A stretch of 64,000 nt of DNA from Buxus sempervirens (taxonomy: Eukaryota > Streptophyta > Magnoliopsida > Buxales > Buxaceae): positions 27,888,853 through 27,952,852 of the forward strand of contig OX387183.1 of the NCBI GenBank assembly GCA_947561395.2. Direction: 5' to 3'. The notes beneath the pieces are model-generated. The model was given only the letters and a program-made list of their open reading frames with translations, made no database searches and was not told the origin of the DNA. The translations under genes and the position numbers were made by a program. Within the stretch, counting starts at the first letter, position 1, and the number at the start of each line of letters is the position of its first letter. Shown here one piece after another: positions 55,434-64,000 of this stretch.

Positions 55434-56375
55434 CTAGCTAGGTTGGTCATCATCATAGTGGGAGGACACGTCCTGCCTCCTCAAGGCTCGCAGAAGCTTG
55501 TTCCGCAGACGTCGGTCCTCCTCAGCGCGCTTGCGCACTAATTCCATTGCGTGTTGCAAGGCCGTATTGGCCTGCCTGCTCTCCCGTTCCGAATCCACAT
55601 AAGCTGAATGGATACGGGAGTGAGTCTCTTGCAGTTCGGCCACCCTGTCCCTATATGTGTTAGGGGGCGGAACTGGAATGTCGCCTGATGCGACAGACTG
55701 AAGAGGTGGGGGGCCGTTGTGGCCGAACTCCCGAGCTATCCACTGCTCGTAGTCTCGAAAACGTGATTCGATGAAGACGTCTTCTCGATATACACACATT
55801 GTCTTCCATTCCACCAGCAGTTGGGTCCTTAATCCCTTGGTGAGTGGACCAATCAAATTGCCCAAGTCGTCCTTGACCGGGATTCCCTGCGGTTTCCCAA
55901 ACTGTCTCAGAACTCGAATCGGATAGTATGGCACGGCATGGGTAAGGCCTATCAAGGCAAGTCCCTCTCTTTTCTTGAAAGCTATGATGGGGGTGTAGGG
56001 GATGTTGTAGGTACCCCACCATCTAATGTCTGTTTCTCCCTTCAGGTAGAGAAAGTGGTTAAACCAATCCTCACGAGCGGGTAGGTCTGGTTCAATCTCT
56101 CTTTGAGCCAACCAATGGATGTTATCGCCGGTTGCCTTGTAATATGCACTGACTGGTGATGACACCATCAGGTGGTCTTGCAGCCAAAGGTGGAGGAGGG
56201 GAGCGCACCCTTGAAACCTCCGAGTTCCGTTTTTGGACAAAGTCAGGGAATGGAACAATTGAGCTAGGATCAGTGGCATGATTCGGTACCCTGCCCTGAG
56301 TTGATCCACAATTTCCATGAGGGCCAAATTAATGGTGTCTCCCCCAGTTGGAAAGAAGATTTGTGACAGAACCAC
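55434..56375 (-). CDS. Extra 5' frame of the Tat/Ogre element, plant mobile domain C-terminal part
   Basis: 313 codons on the minus strand. The first two-thirds have the tryptophan-rich, hydrophobic pattern of the plant mobile domain (PMD, aminotransferase-like family): CAPLLHLWLQDHL, WFNHFLYL, WWGTYNIPYTP, YYPIRVLRQFG. From about residue 235 the protein turns into an arginine- and glutamate-rich helix, likely coiled coil, with an acidic end. PMD proteins occur in host genes (MAIN/MAIL type) and in plant transposons; Ogre-type elements carry an extra frame before gag. The role in the element is unknown. The adjacent frame at 56409-56915 carries the domain start; whether they are linked by splicing or the region is broken cannot be told. 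Confidence 0.75.
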   Translation of the reverse strand: MVLSQIFFPTGGDTINLALMEIVDQLRAGYRIMPLILAQLFHSLTLSKNGTRRFQGCAPLLHLWLQDHLMVSSPVSAYYKATGDNIHWLAQREIEPDLPAREDWFNHFLYLKGETDIRWWGTYNIPYTPIIAFKKREGLALIGLTHAVPYYPIRVLRQFGKPQGIPVKDDLGNLIGPLTKGLRTQLLVEWKTMCVYREDVFIESRFRDYEQWIAREFGHNGPPPLQSVASGDIPVPPPNTYRDRVAELQETHSRIHSAYVDSERESRQANTALQHAMELVRKRAEEDRRLRNKLLRALRRQDVSSHYDDDQPS

Positions 56376-56408
56376 AAGGGTGAAGGTGTCAAACCAAGCC
56401 CGGGGTCT

Positions 56409-56915
56409 TTACTGCTTTTTGTTTCTCATTTTCTCAGCTAGGAATGTTTTAGAGACCCGAGTAAATGATTTGTCACCTCCTAAGGTCTGAAATTCTCCCC
56501 TTGAGAGGCCAAAGAAAACACAAGCTTCATTCTTGTGACTTTCTTTGAGACTTGGCCTGGCGGGTTCTCCTAAGTCACGAAATCGGAGGAACAGGTCAAG
56601 TTCCTCAATTGTGGGAGTCAACTCATTGACCCCGAATCGAAACACTGAAAGCTGGGGATCCCAGAAAAGCAGGGCTGCTTGGATCATATCCCAGTTAATC
56701 GGCACATTTAACAGGGACAAAGTCTGTCCCATGTGGTATTTGTGCTCCCATTCAATCTGCTCACTCCCTTGGAGCTGCCTTGTCCAAGAACGGATCCAGG
56801 GGGTATCCCAGGCACACTTCTCTATCCTAGGGAAACGGGTTCTCTCAGATGAGGATGAAGATGCCATGCCAACTATCCGATCAAAATTCCGAGTCAAATT
56901 AAGGTTCCACACCAA
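56409..56915 (-). CDS. Extra 5' frame of the Tat/Ogre element, plant mobile domain N-terminal part
   Basis: 168 codons on the minus strand, upstream of the 313-codon frame in element order. A serine-rich start leads to WDTPWIRSWTRQLQG, an amphipathic stretch, and FWDPQLSVFRFGVNELTPTIEELDLFL, the signature PMD pattern (F-R-F, E-x-T-P-T-x-E-E). The start codon could be at 56915 or at a later Met. It lies about 1.5 kb inside the right LTR, the expected place for the extra frame of Ogre-type elements. Considered part of the element, not a host gene. Confidence 0.75.
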   Translation of the reverse strand: MVWNLNLTRNFDRIVGMASSSSSERTRFPRIEKCAWDTPWIRSWTRQLQGSEQIEWEHKYHMGQTLSLLNVPINWDMIQAALLFWDPQLSVFRFGVNELTPTIEELDLFLRFRDLGEPARPSLKESHKNEACVFFGLSRGEFQTLGGDKSFTRVSKTFLAEKMRNKKQ

Positions 56916-58385
56916 GACCCTAAGTTAGTCCTAAGACATGCATAATTTTAAGCAAAAGAGATAACCACTAGCAGTTCTATCATGCTTCACCAAAATGAGT
57001 AAAAACAAAACAGTGCGGAATTTAACTCAGGCACACATGGTGTGTGGTCCTAGGGGTTGGCGCCAGTTAAGGCGCGACTCCTAGACATACTTGTGTAGAA
57101 GAGCACATTCAAGTCCCGATCAGTCCTTCTGTCTTTCATCTGTTCTTTCATCTGCTTTCGGTGTCGGACCCTAGCGAAATTACAACTTGCCATCGAGGGC
57201 GAATTTTTACAAGATGTTTACAAAAGCTGCAAAGAATTCATCCTTAAGGCTGTTGGGAGCCAAAAGGGAGGATACAAATTGCTTTCAAAGTGGGTAGGCT
57301 AAAAATCCCTAAATCTAGGGTTTAGTACCCTGGCATGCTTTCATCTGTCTGTCTGATCTGGCCGGCTTTCGTCTGCTCTAAAAGACCAATCTGGACTTAA
57401 AGTGCTCCCAGCGAACTCTAATGGGTCAAGACCCATAGCATACAGGACTCCATGCATGGATCTGGGGTGGTTCCCCTGATCATGGTTAGGTGAGTTTCCT
57501 AAGCCAGGGCCGAGGTAGCCCAGCAGCTGGGGTTTACTCAATTTGATGCAAGAAACGGGGGTTGCTGCCCCTGATGGACTCTGAATTTTATTCCAATTTT
57601 ATTCATCATTCACATCCTACTCACCCTCTCATGCTCAACGCAAGGTTCATTCAGAAACGTTAGGTGGGGGAGGATACCCAGCCCGAGACATAAGCCTACA
57701 AGGGTCTGGACCAGTACTGGATCCTCGCGTGCCACGGCAAGAAACCAGTGGTGCTAATGGACTCCAGAAAACTGGGGGGATGGGTTTACCCTGCTTTCCC
57801 CGGCAAGCCACGGGAGCGTAGGTGCTAATACCATCCCAAAGATCAGTTCATAGTAAGAAGAAGGGTAGGCTGCTAGAGAGGTCTAAGTTTTGGTAAAGAA
57901 GTAGCAATATCCGATTCACTCATCTATCAAAGGTCGGATCATTCACGCATCCTCCCTCGTGCGTGTCACCCCACGCAGTTTCATCACACAAAAATGCGGG
58001 AATTTAAAATTTACATCTATGCCATCATCCATCCACGGTGTGGTGGTGTGCCCGTGTGTGCAGTTGGGCTGCGTGCTGTGCCTATATGGGTGAGTTTTGT
58101 CTGGATTTAGGTGATAAAGGAATCCCTACTGCCTCGTATAGTAAGGTGCAGAATTGGCACGTTTTACGATGTCCTGGGAGAATCCCCAGGTAAGTGGAGG
58201 GTCACAGGGGACCTCTTAAATTCCACTTGCCTTAGGCAATTATCGCGTCCTTGTGGCAGGACTCCCCAGAATACGTAGCTACGTGTATTCTACACCTTGC
58301 TATATAGGGTAGCAAGAGTTCCTAAATATCCACTAATTCCCTCTTAAGCTGACTCGGTCTAAGCAGGGTCATACTGGGCTGAGTT
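56916..58385 (-). other. 5' leader of the giant element
   Basis: About 1.5 kb between the primer-binding site and the extra frame. No convincing frame. Contains CTTTCATCTG words (57136-57165, 57340-57350) and, at 57905-57922, CAATATCCGATTCACTCA, an exact piece of the 145-bp satellite unit. GC content is higher than in the family L LTRs. Confidence 0.65.
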
Positions 58386-58404
58386 GTCCCCAGTGGAGTC
58401 GCCA
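58386..58404 (-). other. Primer-binding site of the giant element
   Basis: Minus strand TGGCGACTCCACTGGGGAC, five bases after the LTR end. Ogre elements are described as using tRNA-Arg, and this is of that kind; I could not verify the tRNA match. Confidence 0.75.
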
Positions 58405-58409
58405 GGCTA

Positions 58410-61400
58410 TGCGCGCGTGGGAAACGCGGCACGGGGGTAATTCGGAGTCGCCACCGCCTGATGGGGTGCAGGCGGACACCTGGGTGCCTAATCTTGTCTA
58501 TTAAGGCTTGGGTCTGCGACTTTTGAGATTCTAAGTCGGGATCTCGGTTGCGGTCTGGGGAAGTCCGTAGACACCCCAGTCCACCCCGTCGGTTGACGGG
58601 TCCCGTGGGTTCCCTGGTTTGAGTCAGCTCTCTTGCTTGGTTCTCACCCGATTCCTAATCCAGCAGGTATTTAAGTTAGGCCTTGGCGGGACCACCTGAT
58701 TGGTGTGAGTCCCTTTAGTTGATTTTATCTTTGCTTAACTTAAATTGTCTGAGTCTGATTGGATGGGCCCCGTTGGGTAAGCCCATGTGCCCATGTGGGC
58801 CTCTGTCTAAGCCTAGGAGGCCCTGTGGGCTTTGGTTAAGTGTGTTGGTTTTATTTAGTTTGTTCAAGTTGGATACTTAAGTGATTTCCATGCAAGAAGC
58901 CAGCCGGCATTGATTTGCGGGCCCCTGGGTGGGCCCCCATGTTGGTTGCCAAAGTGTCTTTAATTTATCTTATTTAAATTCATCCAGGTGGGTTGGATGT
59001 TGGGCTTGGGGCCCGTAGTCCAGATTTTAGGCTTGAAAGCCCATTGCTTCGAAGTTGGGGTTTGCACCCTTCCTTGGTTCGGTTAGCGGGCTTTGGTGGG
59101 CCCGACAGGCCCTAGCCCGTGGTCTCGGCCAAACCATGCAATTCATATGTCCATTACACATTACAGGGCACGGGTGGGCCGCATTGGGTTTGGCCCGCCC
59201 GGTTCAAATGGCTCATTTTACTTAAGTTGTTTAATTAGCATGCTTTGGGGTTCATTGGGCTTGGTGGGCCCCGTTGGAAGGCCCACGGGTATTCCGAGTT
59301 GGACCGGCGGTCCATGTTCCAAGTTGGGTTTCCGGGTGACCCGGAAACCCTGTTGGTTCAGTGGTTTTTTGGTTCAAATCGCTCCAAATTTCGGCAAGGC
59401 ATCAAAACATGCAAAAAACCACAATTCTGGGTGTATCCGGCCTTAGTGGCCGGATACACATGGGCCCTAGGTGATCCGGCCTGAGTTGCCGGATCACCTC
59501 AAAATTGCCTTTTGCGGGCTTTGGCCATTGGGGTGGCTTCCAGGGGTTTCCTAAGGCCTTTCTAAGGTTTGGTGGGCCCCTGGGAGGGCCCACACTAGCT
59601 CAGGTTTGGGGGAGAAGCCTCATTTGGCTTTTCTTTTTGTGTCTCTTAGCTAGGCAAGGGAGCTAGCCATGGTGCATGGGCCTGCCACTCCACTTCTTTC
59701 CAGCAACGGGTAACAACGAGGTAGGGGTCTTAGCACCCCCCACCTAGGTATTTTAAAGTCACTAACTACATGTCCAAGCGGTAAACCACATCTGAACTTC
59801 ATGCCTAACTATTCTAACATATACATACATGCTTTACATTGATAAGGTAGCAACAATGAAGTGGGGACAGCAACTAGAAAAGACTAAGCATGCTACTGGA
59901 ATGTACATGGAGATTAACCTAATACAGGCACCTAGAGCAGCAGCTCTCAAGGGAAATTAAACATGCCAAAAGGGAGGTGGGAGCCTCATGAAAAGTAGGA
60001 GGGAGAGACCTTCATGCATAGCTGTGATGGTCTAGTGCAAGGGAGGATCCTAGGCTGCCTAAGCCTGCAGGGACAGCAACAAACAATGAGGGCTTGCTGC
60101 TGTCTCCAGCAGCAGCCCTCTTGGACCATGCTAAGGGGGCTATGGGGTAATGGGAGGCATGCTTGGACACTAAAAAAAACAGCAAATTACTAAAGGCAAA
60201 AGGGGGGCATACCAATCAGTGGCATGCTTCATTTTAGTTAAAAAACAACTGCTGTGCATGGGGATAAAAGGGGACTGTTGGTGGTTAGTAAGCATGCTGG
60301 ACAGCATGTTACTGCAGGGAATTGGAGTCATTCGAATGATCTAAAAACAGCAGGTGGTAAAGGGGCTCGGGGGAGCATGCATGTTGGCACCATATGACAA
60401 CAAAACAAGGGGAACACGGGGGAAAGGAAATACTGTTGATAATAATAAAAAAATCAGTAGCATGTTAAGGATTGTGGGGGGTAAAGGAGCATGCCTACAT
60501 GTGCGAGAACAGCAGGTTACAAGTGGTACGGCCAGTGGCAATATACCAAAGAAATCAGTAAAAAAAAATGAAAAAAAGAGAAGGAACAAGAAGGGAAATG
60601 GGTGGAGGGGCTGCTGCTGTTCCCAGCAGCAGCTCACTTGGACACTCAATGGGGGGTCACCAGGTGAGGGGGGGCATGCTTACTAACCATTAAAGCCACA
60701 ACACGCATACGGCAAGCAACCAAGGAGGTACAACCAGCCAAATACCCACAAAAAGTAGTGAAATTGGAGCTAAAGCATGACAAACAGAAAATCAAACTTT
60801 AGAAAGGAAATGGGGGGTCACTTAGGGGTACATGGGATGAAGTAGGAGAGAAACAAGTGCCTCTAATAGTTGCTGGAAATAAAGCACAAAACAGCAACAT
60901 ATTAAGATTGAAAGTGTGCCAAAATGAAGCCCTCATGCTTGCATGGAACCACACATGGATCTCTCACCTTTGGTGGTTTCATGCCATGGAGAGAAACGTC
61001 AAATGCATGCATAATAAGACAAGGAAATGACCCCATGCCAAGAAAGAAAATTAGATGCATGCTTAATATGACAAGGAAATCATCCCATGCCAAGAAGAGA
61101 GACAAGAGTAAGCAAGTTAGAGAAAAAAAATCCAGATTTAATATATGAGGAACTCCACATGATATGGAACCTTACCTGGAGGTTCTAGGCTCTTTAGTGG
61201 AGGTGGAGACACTCCCTTGAGGATGGACAGCAGCTGGTAAGTCCTCCCACAGCAGCAGCAGCAAGCAACCTCTCCTCCTTGGCACTTGGTGGGTGAGAGA
61301 TGAGGAGGAAGGAGGAGGAGAAGGGGTGGGGCTGCCTTGGGGTGGTGGTGGGAAGGTGGTGGAGCCAAAGGGGTGCTGGGGAGGGAGGATTCGGGTGAGT

Positions 61401-62315
61401 AATAGAGGGGCAAGGAGGTCTACAAGCAATGAAACCAACCAACCATTGGAAAGGGGGCTGCTGTCCCCTTTTATAAAAAAACTTAATGTATCCGGACTTG
61501 GAGTCCGGATACACTATATATCATGTGTATCCGGACTTGGAGTCCGGATACACTAAGCTTCCTTTGTATCCGGACTTGGAGTCCGGATACAAAACATAAT
61601 AATTGGCAAAATTGAATTCCGCCGCGAATTTGTCGGAGAATCGACGCGAATCTCGCCGAGCAAATCTTCGTATCCGGCCTTGGAGTCCGGATATACATAC
61701 GGGTATGTGTATCCGGTATATTTGACCGGATACAAATCGAAAAATTACGGATTTGCCCTTCGACTTGACCGATTCGACCGATTCGACCGATTTGACACTT
61801 TTGGATATCTACGGATTGCCCCGCACGAATTTTTGTTTAGTCCTTGAGATTTTTGGATATTCAAGATTTAGTCCCCGAGATATTTTGCTGCGTTGGCAGC
61901 CACGTGTGCAGTTCCTGCGCCACGTGTGCAGTTTCCGGCTTTTGCAGCCCGGAAACTTCGACAGCTCATATCTCTTTCATCTGATCTCTGATTTGAGCAA
62001 ACTCAATTGCGTTGAACTCGTATCGGAGCCCTCTATTCAATGACATAGGGTTAAGCACTTGGCACGGGGTTCGAGGAAAAGTCAACTTTCGGCTCATCCT
62101 CAAGTTTGACTGCCCGTAGAACCCTCATCCGGACTCCGATTCCAGCAAACTCAGTTGCGTTGGAACCATGTCGAGATTCTCTATCCATTGGGATAAAGCA
62201 AGGTGGCCAAGTTTTATCTGATTAAAAGGTCAACTTTTCACCCCTTAGGGTTTGACTTTCTGCCCAGGGTTTGTATTTTTGGTTTTTCTGGGAGCGCAAA
62301 AATGAGGTGCTTACA
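58410..62315 (-). repeat. Right LTR of the giant element, shared with the next tandem unit
   Basis: 3906 bp, matching the left LTR at an offset of 19786 and then 19757 after a 29-bp difference near 58773. Primer-binding site on one side and polypurine tract on the other, so it serves as 5' LTR of the unit to the left and 3' LTR of the unit to the right. TATA-like site at 61475-61468 on the minus strand. Confidence 0.93.
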
Positions 62316-64000
62316 GCTGCCCCTCTTTGCCGGAGTCACCTTGCGGATGAACGGCAAAGAGAAAAAGAATCTCGTTTTTGCGCCTGGCATTTCTGTCGAC
62401 ATGGTCGACGAGCTTCGTCCTTTGAAGTTTTCATTTTGAGAGGGAAGCGGCCAATGATGTGGCGTCACTTCCTAGCTTCAGAGTTTCCTCACCCTTTGCT
62501 TTTCGGGTTTTTGTAGGGCAACTCTTCAGCATTTAACTTAAGTTTGAAAGAGATTAGATTGGACTTGAGCTCGCCAACCTGCTTCGACGTCGATGCCAGA
62601 TACTTGACAATATTCTTTTCTTCTTGTTTGTTCCATTAAAGCTTTTAAGTGACTCCAAACTTTTGATCCATTTTGTGTCTTTTACTTGAAGCTTGCTTAC
62701 ATTTTTTTTTTTTTTTTTTTTGGGATTTGGTGGCCAAAGGTTGGGTTAAGATGTGGACCGAATGGAGAAAGGAGGAAGGAAGAGTGGAGGAGGAGCTGCT
62801 GTTGGTGAGGAGGTGCTTCCAGCGCTGTCCAATGCCTCAAGGGAGTCCACGCACCTGCTCTACTCTATTTACAAAAGTGTGAAATCAAAATTACAAAAGG
62901 GGCCATCTTGCCCGATGATATCTTTATTTATGCTCATTCTTCTTCATGTCTTGTCATTCCTTCTTTGGCAGTGCTTTCTGGTTGGCTTTCCCTTTGGTTG
63001 AGGCTCCCTAGCTTGGAGTGACTGTTGCTGGGGATTGGGAAGGAATCTTTTTTTTCTTATCGCCTCTTCTTTCGGGTCGAGTCTTGTTAGTGACAAGCGT
63101 GGGAGTTCCCCGGGGAAGGATGCTCCGCTGGGGGTAAGTGGGGATTCCTCACGCTGTCATTTTCCTTCATAAGGCCTTCTCCCTCTGCTTGGGTGCGAAT
63201 TCTTCATGTTCGTTCAAGCTCTTGTTGAGTGCGAGAGGCTCCATCAAGGATTGAAATGAGCTTGTTTTGTCCTCTTTCCGCTCTTCTTCGCAAAGCCGGC
63301 CTCTTCAGACTGGGCAAGGCTTGAGAAGTTTACATCATCAGGCATCACCGGGGATGTAAGGGTGTCATCCCTTGCTTGCTGAAGGCCTTCCACTGGGGAT
63401 TTTGGAGGTTATTATTCTCCGTTTACTGAAAGAACTCCGCTGGGGATTTTGGAGAAAATGTCCGTCATTCCCCTTCCGTTGTACCTGTAAAGGTAGGACA
63501 AGCAACATGTTAGTTGTGAAATAGCTAGAGAATGCAAAACACTTCTCTTATTCTCTTTTTGCTCCAAGCCTTTTGCCCATTGCAGCTGGAACTGGCCTTT
63601 GTCAAGGTTCAGAGATTATCAACTCAGGTTAGTAGCCCAACGTGGAGCTCAAAACAGTTAAGCAGAACAATTATAGAGAAAACAGGTGTGTCAGTGTGTG
63701 CCTGTGTTTGCAATATCGAAGAAATTTCCCAAGGTCAGAAGGGACTTGGAGTGCTTGGTATTTTCAGAAGCATTGTCATCACAGGCCACTGTGGAGTCTT
63801 TGACTCGGGCGCACCCTGCCGGTTCGGACCCCTCAGATCTTGTGCAATTTCCTCAGTTTACTGTCTGCCACTGTCACTGCTCTTGTCTGTATCTCGCTCT
63901 GCTTAATCCAGATGCGACCAGTTCTTCTCTCTTCTTCTCTCTCTTTTTTTTTTCTTTTTTTTTTTTTTTTTGTTTTTGTTTTTTGATTGACTAACCACAC
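62316..64000 (-). mobile_element. 3' internal region of a second, tandem giant element (runs off edge)
   Basis: Nearly base-for-base the same as 42559-44243, beginning with the polypurine tract. gag-pol of this second unit would lie beyond the window. A small difference in T-run length near 63945-63970 is visible. Confidence 0.9.

Larger units (their letters stand above)
38624..62315 (-). mobile_element. Giant Tat/Ogre-type Ty3 retrotransposon, looks whole
   Basis: 23.7 kb, minus strand. LTRs at 38624-42558 and 58410-62315. The primer-binding site lies beside the right LTR and the polypurine tract beside the left. Reading the element 5' to 3' (right to left): leader, plant-mobile-domain frames, 145-bp satellite, 58-bp repeats, one long gag-pol frame, and a 2.2-kb 3' region. 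A second RNase H after the first and the extra 5' frame are hallmarks of the Tat/Ogre clade. By eye the two LTRs differ by about five substitutions and one 29-bp indel over 3.9 kb, so the copy is very young. The same 3' region continues beyond the right LTR (62316-64000), so this is one unit of a tandem pair. The extra 5' frame is in two pieces. Confidence 0.92.

Overview
The window looks like a stretch of repeat-rich plant nuclear DNA. It is AT-rich, with no recognisable host gene, tRNA or rRNA. Almost every base can be assigned to transposable elements: Ty3/gypsy elements of the Tat/Ogre type, Copia elements with SIRE-like gag, a CACTA DNA transposon, a LINE remnant, and a family of 2-3 kb LTRs that begin TGTAAAACCC and end in GGGGCGTTACA or a relative (called 'family L' here). 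The species cannot be named from the sequence.

Layout. 1-2310: minus-strand Copia with gag/PBS on one side and PPT/3' region on the other side of a single LTR, so two internal regions share one LTR. 2311-4498: 5'-lacking plus-strand Tat-type LTR. 4499-6517: minus-strand family L LTR piece. 6518-7447: LINE 3' part, minus strand. 7448-33540: a five-layer nest. A plus-strand family L LTR (D1) holds solo LTR 8317-10653 (TSD CTTGA) and family L LTR 10821-31290. The latter holds solo LTR 29053-30845 (TSD ATGAG) and a minus-strand Tat-type LTR 12211-28183. That Tat-type LTR holds a plus-strand solo LTR of its own family (24619-27420) and a CACTA element (12859-22419, TSD TTG). The CACTA holds a young Copia (15470-21163, TSD GGTTG). 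33541-38623: three further LTR pieces. 38624-62315: a giant (23.7 kb) minus-strand Tat/Ogre-type element with about 3.9 kb LTRs, a single 2798-codon gag-pol frame, an extra plant-mobile-domain region, a 145-bp satellite and a 58-bp repeat array. 62316-64000: the 3' internal region again, so the giant element is also in tandem with a shared LTR.

The most unusual signal is shared by at least six LTR types. Each carries an array of short inverted repeats in which core (loop) or geometry is kept while the arms differ from unit to unit and stay complementary. Examples are the AATCCA-loop hairpins in the Copia LTR (675-890), the arrays at 8929-9049, 11474-11564, 32755-32866 and 37057-37117, and the 10-5-10 hairpins at exact 39-bp spacing in both an old and a young Tat LTR (22821-22965; 41731-41833). 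Several differences between copies are compensatory base-pair changes. I know of no named feature that describes this. All coordinates, counts and alignments were read by eye.
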